Positions 22,703 to 32,361 of a stretch of DNA of 46,528 nt are shown here, piece after piece. This DNA is from Rhodococcus sp. KRD162 (GTDB taxonomy: Bacteria; Actinomycetota; Actinomycetes; Mycobacteriales; Mycobacteriaceae), in contig NZ_JABFAU010000056.1 in NCBI RefSeq assembly GCF_017168335.1, positions 1 to 46,528 on the forward strand, given 5' to 3'. Every line of letters starts with the position of its first letter. The first letter of the stretch is position 1. The notes under the pieces were generated by a model. It had not been told where the DNA came from, did not search any database, and was given only the letters and a program-made list of their open reading frames with translations. Both the position numbers and the translations under genes were made by a program.

Positions 22703-23523
22703 ACCGTGGCCTCGACCTTCTCGGCTGCTTCGTTCCACGGTCCCAGTTGCGGGATCGCGTCGAGCAAGTTCTTCGTGTAAAGATTCTTCGGGGCATTGAC
22801 AAGCTCTTCGGCACCGCCGTCCTCGACGAACACTCCACTCTTCATCACGTAGATGCGATCGGACATCAAGCGTGCGACGCCGAGATCGTGGGTGATGACG
22901 AGCAGTCCGATTCCGGTGCGCTCCTGCAGTTCCAGAAGCAAGTCGAGAATGCTGGCCTGTACCGTGACGTCGAGGGCGCTGGTCGGCTCGTCGGCGACGA
23001 TCAGTTCGGGGCCGGCCGCGAGTGCGCCTGCAATCAGTACGCGTTGGAGCATACCGCCCGAGAGCTGATGCGGATACTTGTTCAATTGGCCCGCGGGGTC
23101 GGGAATACGAACCTGCTCGAGCAACTCGATGCATCGTGTGGTCTGCGCGGATCGGCCGGTGACGCCGCTGTGCCGGACAGCTTCTCGCAGCTGACTACCG
23201 ACAGTGTGCACCGGGCTGAGAGCTGTCATCGGGTCCTGAGGGATGAGTGCGATGTGCTTACCCCGAATGCCGCACAGCTCCTTGTCCTTTCCGAGTATCT
23301 CCGTGTCCCGGAAGGTCACGGACCCGGAGAGCACCGCCAGATCGGTGGGGAGCAGCCCGAGTATGCCCATTGCCGTAGTGGACTTTCCGGATCCGGATTC
23401 GCCGATGATAGTGACGGTTTCACCTGCTTCGATGCAGAAGGACACGCCGTCGACAGCCCTGATGACGCCTGTGTCGGTGACCAACTCGATCTGCAGTTCA
23501 TCGACCTTCAGTAGGTTGCCCAT
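22699..23523 (-). CDS. ABC importer ATPase, Opp/Dpp type (OppD/DppD-like)
   Basis: A 274-aa nucleotide-binding subunit. It has Walker A GESGSGKST, signature LSGGMLQRVLIAGAL, Walker B ELIVADEPTSALD and the switch histidine in LLVITHDLG. The NLYTKNLLDAIP tail is typical of DppD. LSGGM in place of the usual LSGGQ is a small variation. The gene begins 3 bp after the permease stop. Confidence 0.93.
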   Translation of the reverse strand: MGNLLKVDELQIELVTDTGVIRAVDGVSFCIEAGETVTIIGESGSGKSTTAMGILGLLPTDLAVLSGSVTFRDTEILGKDKELCGIRGKHIALIPQDPMTALSPVHTVGSQLREAVRHSGVTGRSAQTTRCIELLEQVRIPDPAGQLNKYPHQLSGGMLQRVLIAGALAAGPELIVADEPTSALDVTVQASILDLLLELQERTGIGLLVITHDLGVARLMSDRIYVMKSGVFVEDGGAEELVNAPKNLYTKNLLDAIPQLGPWNEAAEKVEATV

Positions 23524-23526
23524 GTC

Positions 23527-24465
23527 TCAGGCACGCCCTTTCTCGTTGAAGCGGGAGAACATTCGTCGTAGGCTCGATCCGGCCGGACGGTCGCGCAGGC
23601 CGTCACCGAGCAGGTTGACGCCGACCACCAGCAGCACGATAACCAGACCGGGCAGGGTGACGAGCCACCAGGAGGTGGTGATGTAGTCCTGACCGTCGGA
23701 GATGATGCGCCCCCAGGTTGCGAATGGACGTTGTGGTCCAGCACCGAGATAACTCAGTGCACTCTCGAGCAGCACTGCCTGCGCGAGGAGCAGCAGCACG
23801 ACCAGCGATGCCTGCTTGATGATGTTGGGGACCACATGGCGCAGCAGGATTGCGATTCTGCCGAGCCCGAGCACTCTGGCCGCAGCGATGTACGGCTTCT
23901 CGCGTTCGACCAGGACGAGTGATCTCGTCAGTCGGGCAATCTCGGGCCATTGCGCAATGGCGATGACAAATGTGATGACCGGGATGGACGGACCGAAGAG
24001 CGCGACGACGAGGAGCAACATCATCAACAACGGAAGGGACAGTTGCGCTTCGAGCAGGCGGGACACGACTGCGTCGACCCATCCGCCGAAGAAGCCGGCG
24101 AGCGACCCGAGGGTGAGTCCGATGAGCCCCGAGACGATGACAGCCAGGATGCCGACTGTGAGCGAGACCTGACCGCCGTAGAGCACGCGGGCCAGTAGAT
24201 CGCGTCCCAGCTGATCGGTTCCGAAAAGGTGACCGTCGGTGAGCGGTGCGAGTCGCCGTTGGGCGAGGTCGGTGACGTCGGGTGAGGCGAGTGGCAGGAC
24301 CCGCGCGAACGCGACCGGGAGGATCACTGCCAGTGCGCATACGGTGCCGATCCATATCTTGACGCGGCTGTCTCGTCTCCTGCGCGTGGCTCCGGCCGAG
24401 GCGAAGTCCTGGGGAGTAACGGCACTGGGACGCGCTGCGTCCGAGGGCTTGTCGACGACTGTCAT
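23527..24465 (-). CDS. ABC importer permease, Opp/Dpp type (DppC-like)
   Basis: A 312-aa membrane protein with six helices. A long N-terminal soluble segment precedes HLFGTDQLGRDLLARVLYGGQVSLTVG, the diagnostic DppC segment. The EAA loop is VEREKPYIAAARVLGLGRIAILLRHVVPNI. It overlaps the DppB-like gene stop by 1 bp (TGATG), so it is translationally coupled to it. Confidence 0.93.
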   Translation of the reverse strand: MTVVDKPSDAARPSAVTPQDFASAGATRRRRDSRVKIWIGTVCALAVILPVAFARVLPLASPDVTDLAQRRLAPLTDGHLFGTDQLGRDLLARVLYGGQVSLTVGILAVIVSGLIGLTLGSLAGFFGGWVDAVVSRLLEAQLSLPLLMMLLLVVALFGPSIPVITFVIAIAQWPEIARLTRSLVLVEREKPYIAAARVLGLGRIAILLRHVVPNIIKQASLVVLLLLAQAVLLESALSYLGAGPQRPFATWGRIISDGQDYITTSWWLVTLPGLVIVLLVVGVNLLGDGLRDRPAGSSLRRMFSRFNEKGRA

Positions 24466-25475
24466 CAGCTTGCTGCCTTCCCGAGGCGGACGCGGGGATC
24501 GAGGAGTGGGTAACAGAGATCGACGGCCAATTGCACGAGGACGGCGAGCACTGCAGTGACCAGAACCGTTGCCTGGATCAACGGGTAGTCGCGGGTTTCG
24601 AGGGCGCGCACCACCAGTGAGCCGACACCGGGCCAGGCGAAGACCACCTCGACCACGACGACGCCGTTGAGCATCGACGCGAACCTGGTGCCGAGTGCGG
24701 TCAGCACCGGAATCGAGGAATTGCGCAGCGCGTACCGCCAGGTGATCTCCCGTTCGGTGACGCCCCGCGAGCGAGCGACGGTGACGTAGGGCGAGGCGTA
24801 CGCGCTGACCATCTCGCGTCGCACCATCCGGGAGATGAGGGCGATCTGCAGTATCGCGACGGTGACGGCCGGCAGGATCAGCGACGACCAGGTGGTGAAC
24901 CCAGCCGCTGGGAGCACCGGGATCAGTACGGCGAAGAAGGTCAACAACATCAAGCCGGTCCAGAAGTCGGGCATCGACTGGCCGGCGATAGTGACGACGT
25001 TCGCACCCAGCTCACGGCGGGTATCGGCGCGACGGGCCATCCAGATACCCAGAGGAATCGACACCACGGTGGTCAGCAGGATCGCCGCGATGGCCAGGGT
25101 GATCGTGTACGGGATGCGCTGGAGGACTACGTCGAACGCTGGTGCCTGGAACGAGTACGAGGTACCGAGGTCCAGGGTGAACAGGCCCTTCAAGTACAGC
25201 GCGTACTGAGTGAAGATCGACTGGTCGAGCCCGAGGTTGGTGCGGATCTGCGCCAGGTCCTCGGTGGTGGCCAGTGGCCCCGCCATCGAGTAGGCCGGGT
25301 CTCCGGGGGCCATGCGGATCAGTACGAAGACGGTGGTGAGCGTCAGGAAGATGGTGAGCACGCTCTGCCCGAGCCGACGCACAACGTAGCGAGCCGTCGG
25401 CGCGGTAAGGAACGCGGGTAGCACGGAGTTCGTGGCCGCGGGCACGCTGGGCGGACTGGCGGTGAGCTGGGTCAT
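24465..25475 (-). CDS. ABC importer permease, Opp/Dpp type (DppB-like)
   Basis: A 336-aa membrane protein. The RLGQSVLTIFLTLTTVFVLIRMAPGDPAY opening and the MPDFWTGLMLLTFF segment are typical of DppB. The EAA loop is SPYVTVARSRGVTEREITWRYALRNS. GGTGGAGCG precedes the ATG. First gene of the minus-strand operon; divergent from the binding-protein gene through a 241-bp control region containing the TGCGC-N5-GCGCA dyad. Confidence 0.93.
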   Translation of the reverse strand: MTQLTASPPSVPAATNSVLPAFLTAPTARYVVRRLGQSVLTIFLTLTTVFVLIRMAPGDPAYSMAGPLATTEDLAQIRTNLGLDQSIFTQYALYLKGLFTLDLGTSYSFQAPAFDVVLQRIPYTITLAIAAILLTTVVSIPLGIWMARRADTRRELGANVVTIAGQSMPDFWTGLMLLTFFAVLIPVLPAAGFTTWSSLILPAVTVAILQIALISRMVRREMVSAYASPYVTVARSRGVTEREITWRYALRNSSIPVLTALGTRFASMLNGVVVVEVVFAWPGVGSLVVRALETRDYPLIQATVLVTAVLAVLVQLAVDLCYPLLDPRVRLGKAAS

Positions 25476-25564
25476 CGCTCCACCTGCGCTGCTGATACTG
25501 CTTGGGTCATCGTCGACCTTTCGATAACACTGCCTCGTTGTAACTCAGCTCACAATTGCACCGA

Positions 25565-25579
25565 TGCGCGATTTGCGCA
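25565..25579. promoter_or_regulatory. Operator candidate shared by the catabolic regulon (site 1)
   Basis: TGCGC-GATTT-GCGCA lies in the divergent region between the permease and binding-protein operons, with a further TGCGCA half-site at 25596-25601. The same dyad, also preceded by CGA, occurs at 29253-29267 before the kinase gene. Matching sites at the control regions of one cluster point to a common regulator, probably the DeoR protein encoded at 31490. Confidence 0.55.
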
Positions 25580-25716
25580 ACCGGCAATATTTTTCTGCGC
25601 ATTTCAAGCATTTCGTAGTACAGTCGCCATGTGTCCACGATCACTTTCGTCGACGGAGGTCTGCGAGACCTGAACCGACATCCACATTTCGATGCGCCAG
25701 TCACGAGAGGTCAATG

Positions 25717-27294
25717 ATGACCGAAAGCTTTGTCAACCAGCGTTTTTCACGGCGAGCACTGTTTCGATCGAGTTTGGTTCTCGGCGCGGGGCTGACCCTC
25801 GGCGGCGCGATGACTGCGTGCGCAACGCCCACCGGCCAACCAGGGCCGGGCACTGTCAGCTTGGCCATGAATCGATCGATGGTGACCCTGGACAACAAGC
25901 TCCTCCAGTTCGACGCGGCCCTGACCGTGCAGCGCTCGGTGCGCGAGGCGTTGACCACCATCACTCCGTCACTGAAGGTACAGCTCGTTCTTGCCGACAG
26001 CTTCGAGCTCGTCGCGCCGACGCGGTGGCTGGTACATCTACGCCCCGGAGTCACCTACTCCGACGGCAGGCCCGTCCGGGTCGAGGACGTCGACGTCGCG
26101 CTGCGCATGTACAGCCAAGTCACGGGCTCGTTCGTCGGAACGTTCTTCCCCGAGTGGCCCACGGTCGGCAAGATCGACGACTCGACGTTCACTCTCGACA
26201 CCGAGCGGCCCATCCCTGTGCTCGACTACTTGATGTCGAACATCCTGATCACCCCCGCCGAGGACAATATTCCCGAGGACTTGCAGGACGGGGTCGGTAC
26301 CGGCCCGTTCGTGGTGACCGCGTCCGATCGCGGTACCGGAAACTACTCACTGGCCAGGAACCAAACATATTGGGGTACTGCGGCATCGGTTGAGTCGGTC
26401 AACGTTCGGTTCGTGCCCGACGAGTCCAATCGCGTCGTCTCACTTCGTAGCGGCGAGGTCGACGTCATCGATGCCATCACTCCCGACGCGGCCGATCAGC
26501 TCGCCGGCTTGGCCGGTGTGACCGTGCAGCGCACGGACGGCGTGCGACTCAATCAGCTCTTCTACAACTTCCGGAAGCCGGCCGGGCATCCACTGGCGGA
26601 TCCTCGCGTCCGAAAAGCACTGAGCTATGCGATCAACGGCAACGCATTGATCGACCAGGTGATGCAGGGCACGGCAACTCCGTCGCGCGGCGTCGTGCCG
26701 GGCATTCTGGCCGGGGCGATCGAGACCGGTGAGTACGTCTACGATCCGCAGCGGGCTCGGCAGGAGCTCGATGCGCTGGGCGTTCGCGATCTGGAAGTCA
26801 AGATCATTTGGGAGACCGGTGAGTTCGCGGCCGACACCGACATCATGGAGTCGGTTCTGCAGATGTTATCGGCCGTGGGTGTTCGTGCGACGTTGCAGCA
26901 GTTCGAGCCGGGCGGCGACATTGCCACGTGGCGTCAAGGCAAGGCCGGCGACTGGGACATCCTCGGCAACGGTTACCCCAGTCCCACCGGCCTGGCCGTG
27001 ACGATCATGCAGGGCATGTACGCGGGTACCGCGGCAAAGGAAGAGACTCGAGACACCTACCACGGGTACATCTTTCCCGAGATTGCATCTCTCATCGCAA
27101 AAGCCTCCGAGGACGCCGACCCGGCCACTCGAAACGAGACTCTCGCCCAAGCCCAGCGCCAGATCTGGGATACCTGGCCATGCCTGTGGTCGTTCGTACC
27201 CAAGACCGTCATCGCTCGTCGCAACCGCATCGATGGAATCGACCTGCGTCCCACGAACTCCTACGACATGGCTGCGGTCACGCTCACCTCGTGA
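25717..27294 (+). CDS. ABC importer solute-binding lipoprotein (SBP_bac_5, Opp/Dpp type)
   Basis: A 525-aa extracytoplasmic binding protein. The N terminus has a twin-arginine-like signal (SRRALFRSSLVLGAGLTLGGAMTAC) with a lipobox cysteine, so it is probably Tat-exported and lipid-anchored. The mature part is a family 5 binding protein: LRPGVTYSDGRPV, GTGPFVV, DPRVRKALSYAING and a C-terminal WDTWPCLWSF segment. The family binds peptides, but also oligosaccharides, opines and nickel. In this context a glycoconjugate or acid sugar is more likely. ATG 25717 is best spaced from GAGAGG; ATG 25714 is also possible. Confidence 0.92.
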   Translation: MTESFVNQRFSRRALFRSSLVLGAGLTLGGAMTACATPTGQPGPGTVSLAMNRSMVTLDNKLLQFDAALTVQRSVREALTTITPSLKVQLVLADSFELVAPTRWLVHLRPGVTYSDGRPVRVEDVDVALRMYSQVTGSFVGTFFPEWPTVGKIDDSTFTLDTERPIPVLDYLMSNILITPAEDNIPEDLQDGVGTGPFVVTASDRGTGNYSLARNQTYWGTAASVESVNVRFVPDESNRVVSLRSGEVDVIDAITPDAADQLAGLAGVTVQRTDGVRLNQLFYNFRKPAGHPLADPRVRKALSYAINGNALIDQVMQGTATPSRGVVPGILAGAIETGEYVYDPQRARQELDALGVRDLEVKIIWETGEFAADTDIMESVLQMLSAVGVRATLQQFEPGGDIATWRQGKAGDWDILGNGYPSPTGLAVTIMQGMYAGTAAKEETRDTYHGYIFPEIASLIAKASEDADPATRNETLAQAQRQIWDTWPCLWSFVPKTVIARRNRIDGIDLRPTNSYDMAAVTLTS

Positions 27295-27313
27295 GCGAGA
27301 AAGAAGGTAGAAC

Positions 27314-28525
27314 ATGAGCGACATCAGCTTCCTCACACCGGGCGATCTTCTCGCCGACGGCGCTCTGCGCGAGACCACCGAGCCGGGCCGATCCGACGCG
27401 TTTGTGCCTGCACCTCAGGTGCAGAACCACGCTGCCAATCTGGCGATCCTGCCCGACGGCGCGTTGGCGTGTGTGTGGTTCGCGGGCACGCAGGAGGGTG
27501 TTCCCGACATCAGCGTATGGTTCTCCCGGCTGGAGGCCGGGGAGCGCCAGTGGAGCACTCCCGTCCAGCTGTCCGAGGACCCGACGCGTTCGGAGCAGAA
27601 TCCTGTGCTTTTCGTGCGTGATTCGGGCGAGGTGTGGTTACTGTGGACGTCGCAGCATGCGGGAAACCAAGACACCGCTCGGGTTCTGCGTCGCATCTCC
27701 CCCGACGGCGGGATCAGCTGGGGCGAGGCGCACGTGTTGCTACCCGAGACCGATGCGGGCGGAGTCTTCGTACGTCAACCCGTGATCAGGCTCGAATCGG
27801 GACGGTTGCTGCTGCCGGTGTTCCACTGCGTCAAGCTCGACGGCCGCAAATGGGTCGGTGATCGTGACTACAGCGGTGTCATGGTCTCCGACGACGATGG
27901 CACGACGTGGCGCGAGGTGGTGGTTCAGAACAGTGTCGGCTGCGTCCACATGAACATCGTTGTGCAGCGCGATGGCTCACTGGTCGCGCTGTACCGCAGT
28001 CGGTGGGCGGATCACATCTACCGCAGTGTCTCCGCCGACGACGGAGATTCCTGGAGCGCCCCGGTCCCCACCGAACTGCCGAACAACAACTCGTCACTTC
28101 AGGTCGTCGCCCTCGCCGACGGAACGCTGGCCCTGGTCTACAACCAGTCGTCTGCGCTGGACGCCACGGCGCGACGCGTATCGCTGTACGACGAAATCGA
28201 CGACGACGGTTTGGCCGATGGCACCGATGACGCCGAGTCCCCCCTCGACGACGGTGATACGCGTGCGGCTTTCTGGGGGGCACCGAGAGCACCGATGACA
28301 CTGGCCATCTCGTCCGACGGCGGGCTGACCTGGCCTGTTCGACGAGATCTCGATGTCGGCGACGGCTACTGCCTGACCAACAACTCTCGTGACGGCTCCA
28401 ACCGCGAGTTCTCGTACCCGTCGATCGTCGAGGACGCCGAAGGTCGGCTTCATATCGCGTACACCTACTTTCGCCAGGCGATCAAGTACGTTCAGCTCGA
28501 CTCGGACTGGGTCGTCGACGCGTGA
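27314..28525 (+). CDS. Intracellular sialidase-like BNR/Asp-box beta-propeller enzyme
   Basis: A 403-aa protein with no signal peptide. Four Asp-boxes (S-x-D-x-G-x-T/S-W) are at 129-136, 192-199, 240-247 and 333-340. With SEQNPVLF (93-100) they indicate a six-bladed sialidase-like propeller (BNR_2). Relatives include exo-sialidases and uronate lyases. A very acidic insert at about 293-316 is unusual. The absence of a signal peptide and the position between importer and acid-sugar genes suggest it cleaves the imported compound in the cytosol. Which bond it cleaves is not known; no sialic-acid genes (nanA, nanK) are present. Confidence 0.85.
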   Translation: MSDISFLTPGDLLADGALRETTEPGRSDAFVPAPQVQNHAANLAILPDGALACVWFAGTQEGVPDISVWFSRLEAGERQWSTPVQLSEDPTRSEQNPVLFVRDSGEVWLLWTSQHAGNQDTARVLRRISPDGGISWGEAHVLLPETDAGGVFVRQPVIRLESGRLLLPVFHCVKLDGRKWVGDRDYSGVMVSDDDGTTWREVVVQNSVGCVHMNIVVQRDGSLVALYRSRWADHIYRSVSADDGDSWSAPVPTELPNNNSSLQVVALADGTLALVYNQSSALDATARRVSLYDEIDDDGLADGTDDAESPLDDGDTRAAFWGAPRAPMTLAISSDGGLTWPVRRDLDVGDGYCLTNNSRDGSNREFSYPSIVEDAEGRLHIAYTYFRQAIKYVQLDSDWVVDA

Positions 28526-29214
28526 GCACGACGCCGCATGCCGTCGTCACCGGAGTCAGCAGCGGGATCGGCGCGTCGATCGCACGGATGCTGTCCGGGC
28601 GCGGTTGGCAGGTCACCGGCCTGAGCAGGACCCGCCCCGAGCACGGTTTCGAGGACGGCGGACCGCACCGCTGGATCGGCATCGATCTTGCGGACACCCG
28701 GGCCGTCTCCGACATCGTCGACGACCTTCCGAATCCCCACTCGATCGTCCACGCCGCAGGAGTGCAGCGATCGGGCCGACTCGGAACTCTCGATCCTGCG
28801 CACAGCGAGCAGATGTGGCGCGTACATGTCGCTGCCGCCGAGGTTCTGGTCGACCGGTTGGCCTCGCGTATCGACGACGGGGGCCGGGTGGTATTGATCG
28901 GCAGCAGAACGATGACCGGAGTAGCGGGTAAGAGTCAGTACGTCGCCACCAAGTCCGCATTGGTGGGCATGGCGCGGTCGTGGGCGATGGAACTGGTGAA
29001 CCGCGGAATCACCGTCAACGTGGTGGCTCCCGGCCCGACCGACACCCCGATGCTGCACGATCCGGGGCGCGTCGCCACCCCTCCGATCACCCCACCGCTG
29101 GGGCATTTCATCGATCCCGACGAGGTTGCCGAGACCGTCGCATTCTTGCTGTCGCCGCACGGCCGCAGCATCACCGGCCAAACCATCATGCAGTGTGGCG
29201 GGACATCGCTGTGA
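28522..29214 (+). CDS. Short-chain dehydrogenase/reductase
   Basis: A 230-aa classical SDR. The cofactor motif is TGVSSGIG (10-17), followed by an Arg-bearing second strand (SRTRP), which suggests NADP(H). The NAAG-equivalent is VHAAGVQ. The catalytic residues lie in VVLIGSRTM (Ser) and SQYVATKSAL (YxxxK). It starts with GTG overlapping the propeller gene stop by 4 bp (GTGA), so it should act on the same pathway, as a hydroxyl or keto oxidoreductase. Confidence 0.92.
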   Translation: MSTTPHAVVTGVSSGIGASIARMLSGRGWQVTGLSRTRPEHGFEDGGPHRWIGIDLADTRAVSDIVDDLPNPHSIVHAAGVQRSGRLGTLDPAHSEQMWRVHVAAAEVLVDRLASRIDDGGRVVLIGSRTMTGVAGKSQYVATKSALVGMARSWAMELVNRGITVNVVAPGPTDTPMLHDPGRVATPPITPPLGHFIDPDEVAETVAFLLSPHGRSITGQTIMQCGGTSL

Positions 29215-29252
29215 CAAAAATACGCGAAACACGCAACAATGCTACGGTTCGA

Positions 29253-29267
29253 TGCGCATATAGCGCA
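29253..29267. promoter_or_regulatory. Operator candidate shared by the catabolic regulon (site 2)
   Basis: TGCGC-ATATA-GCGCA lies 21 bp before the kinase ATG in the 74-bp gap after the SDR gene. It repeats the dyad at 25565-25579, including the preceding CGA. It implies an internal promoter for the kinase, dehydrogenase and DeoR genes. Confidence 0.55.
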
Positions 29268-29288
29268 CAAGCAGAGGGGTGGGGCACG

Positions 29289-30466
29289 ATGACCGACGCA
29301 CAGCGCCCCAACATCCTGATACTCGCGGACGATCTGTCGGGAGCCGCCGAAACTGCCGCACTGTTTCTCGATCGTGACGTCACCCTCGGCATCGACATCG
29401 GCACCCGCCACGGCGACAGCGACGTGCGTGTGCTCGATCTCGGTACTCGGGCCATGTCCGGCATCGAAGCGGCAGACCGGGTCCGAGCATCGATGCGCGA
29501 TATTCCGCCCCATGTTCGGGTGATCAAGAAAATCGATTCGATGTTGCGTGGCAACATAGCTGCCGAGGTCGAGAGCCTTCTTGGCACGGGACCGATCGTG
29601 TTCGCCGCCGGACTTCCCGCCCTCGGGCGCACCGTCGAGAACGGTGTTCCGTACATCGACGGGGTGCCCCTGCACCGCAGCGGCCGATGGGCGTTGGAGG
29701 CAACCGAGGCCCCTGCCTCGATAGCGGACCTGTTCGGGCATGTGCCCACCGTCGCCGTAGAACTCGAGGACGGAATCGATGGACTTACGGCTGCAGTGGA
29801 TTCCGGTGCAGTGGTGGTGTTCGACGTTCGATCGGAGGAAGACCTCGATGCGATCGTGGAACTATCGTCGCAGATTCCAGGAGTTCGTCTCGTAGGCACC
29901 TCGGCGCTGGCCGCGGCGGTGGCGAGAACACTGCCGCCGAGCGCCCTCGACGCCCCACCGATCGAACCAGCATCCACACTTGTCGTGGTCGGCACCGCAG
30001 AACCTGTTGCTGCACAGCAGGTATTGGAACTGGTGCGCTCAGGTGCGACGCACATCCGGATACACATCGACCATCTGCTGGCCGGCACCGATCCCACCTC
30101 GGTGCGCAACGCCTTGGACGGCGGTCACGCGGTTCTGACGGTGACCGGGCCGGTCGATCCAGCTCGATCGAACGAGGTGGCGGCCGCGCTCGCAGAACTG
30201 GTCGCCAACGCAATCGAAGATCGGGCCGTGGGACTCGTCCTCACCGGAGGAGAAACCGCACGCCGTGTCCTCGACGCGCTCGGTGTGAGCACACTGCGTC
30301 CGATTGCAGAGATCCATCACGGGGCAGTCGTATCTCGCACGGCTACAGGTGGATACATCGCCACTCGCCCCGGGAGCTTCGGTGGACCGGACAGTCTCGT
30401 CGCTATGACCGCGTACCTACGCGGCGTCGTCAACACACACTCTTTCTCTCACAGTGAGGCATTGGC

Positions 30467-30470
<4 letters not shown>
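29289..30470 (+). CDS. Four-carbon acid sugar kinase (DUF1537 family)
   Basis: A 393-aa kinase of the two-domain DUF1537 family. The N-terminal substrate domain begins ILILADDLSGAAETA and contains VIKKIDSMLRGNIAAEVE. The C-terminal nucleotide-binding part contains GLVLTGGETARRVLDALG and ends TRPGSFGGPDSLV. Characterised relatives phosphorylate D-threonate, D-erythronate or 3-oxo-tetronate at C4. Its 4-bp overlap (ATGA) with a PdxA2-type gene matches the known DtnK-PdxA2 pair, so 4-phospho-D-threonate or -erythronate is the likely product. That assignment is by context. Confidence 0.9.
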
Positions 30471-31480
<1,010 letters not shown>

Positions 31481-31489
31481 TAGGGGTGG

Positions 31490-32254
31490 GTGGTGCGAGT
31501 TTCGGAAGCCCGACGCAATGAGATCGTGCGCCTGGCGAAGTCGGGTGGTCTGACCAGCGTCGAGGAGTTGTCGGCGTTGTTCAAGGTTACGGCCTCGACG
31601 ATCCGACGCGATCTCGACCATCTCACCAAGCAGGGGCTGCTGGCCCGTACCTACGGCGGTGCCATTGCTATCGGCAGCCGGCACGAGGCGTCGGTGAAGC
31701 AGCGGTCACTCGAGGGGTACGACGCCAAGCGGCTCATCGCCGCCAAGGCCGCCGAGTACATCCAGCCGGGCGAGACGGTACTGCTCGACGCGGGTACCAC
31801 TGTCGGCGCGATGGCGGAGTTTCTACGCGACGCGGTCGACCTTACTGTGATCGCCGCTGGATTGACCGCCCTCGAGGCGCTGGTCGACGCAGACGAAGTG
31901 CACGTGGAGTGCATCGGCGGCACCTTGCGTCATGTGAGTCAGGGATTCGTCGGCCCACTCGCCGAGGCCTCCCTGCGGCGGGTCTCGTTCGATCGCGCGT
32001 TTCTCGGAGCAGATGCTGTCACCGCCGACTTCGGGATCTGCGAAGCGGGCTCCGATCAAACGCAGTTGAAGGAGCTGATGATGGAGCGCGCGGTCGAGAC
32101 TTACATTTTGGCGCACTCGGCCAAGCTCGGCCAGAAGCCCTTCCATGCCTGGGCTCCCATCCCGCCGGGCACCACGCTTATCACCGACGCCGAGGCGACT
32201 CGAGCTCAGATCGACGCCTTCGAAGGCAAGGGCGTCGTCGTCGTCATCGCGTAG
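31490..32254 (+). CDS. DeoR-family transcriptional regulator
   Basis: A 254-aa DeoR protein. The winged helix is RRNEIVRLAKSGGLTSVEELSALFKVTASTIRRDLDHLTKQGLLARTYGGAI (about 8-60). The DeoRC effector domain contains LLDAGTTVGAMAEFL and FLGADAVTADFGICEAGSDQTQLKELMM. DeoR proteins sense phosphorylated sugars, so a pathway intermediate such as the C4-acid phosphate or DHAP could be the effector. GTG 31490 and the next codon GTG 31493 are both possible starts. It is 9 bp after pdxA2, in the same operon. Confidence 0.9.
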   Translation: MVRVSEARRNEIVRLAKSGGLTSVEELSALFKVTASTIRRDLDHLTKQGLLARTYGGAIAIGSRHEASVKQRSLEGYDAKRLIAAKAAEYIQPGETVLLDAGTTVGAMAEFLRDAVDLTVIAAGLTALEALVDADEVHVECIGGTLRHVSQGFVGPLAEASLRRVSFDRAFLGADAVTADFGICEAGSDQTQLKELMMERAVETYILAHSAKLGQKPFHAWAPIPPGTTLITDAEATRAQIDAFEGKGVVVVIA

Positions 32255-32314
32255 AAGGCACTGGCCCCAATTCCGCCCAACCACGAGCACGGAGCTCGCA
32301 TCGGGTGCACCGCC

Positions 32315-32335
32315 GCAAACGCGCGCGCATTTTGC
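32315..32335. repeat. Single copy of the palindromic GC-rich repeat
   Basis: CAAACGCGCGCGCATTTTGC with a leading G matches the copies at 19976 and 20046 apart from one extra T in the right arm. It stands alone between the convergent 3' ends of the deoR and diguanylate cyclase genes. All copies in the window lie beyond 3' ends. Confidence 0.7.
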
Positions 32336-32361
32336 GAATGAACCTGACAACCAGGCGAATC

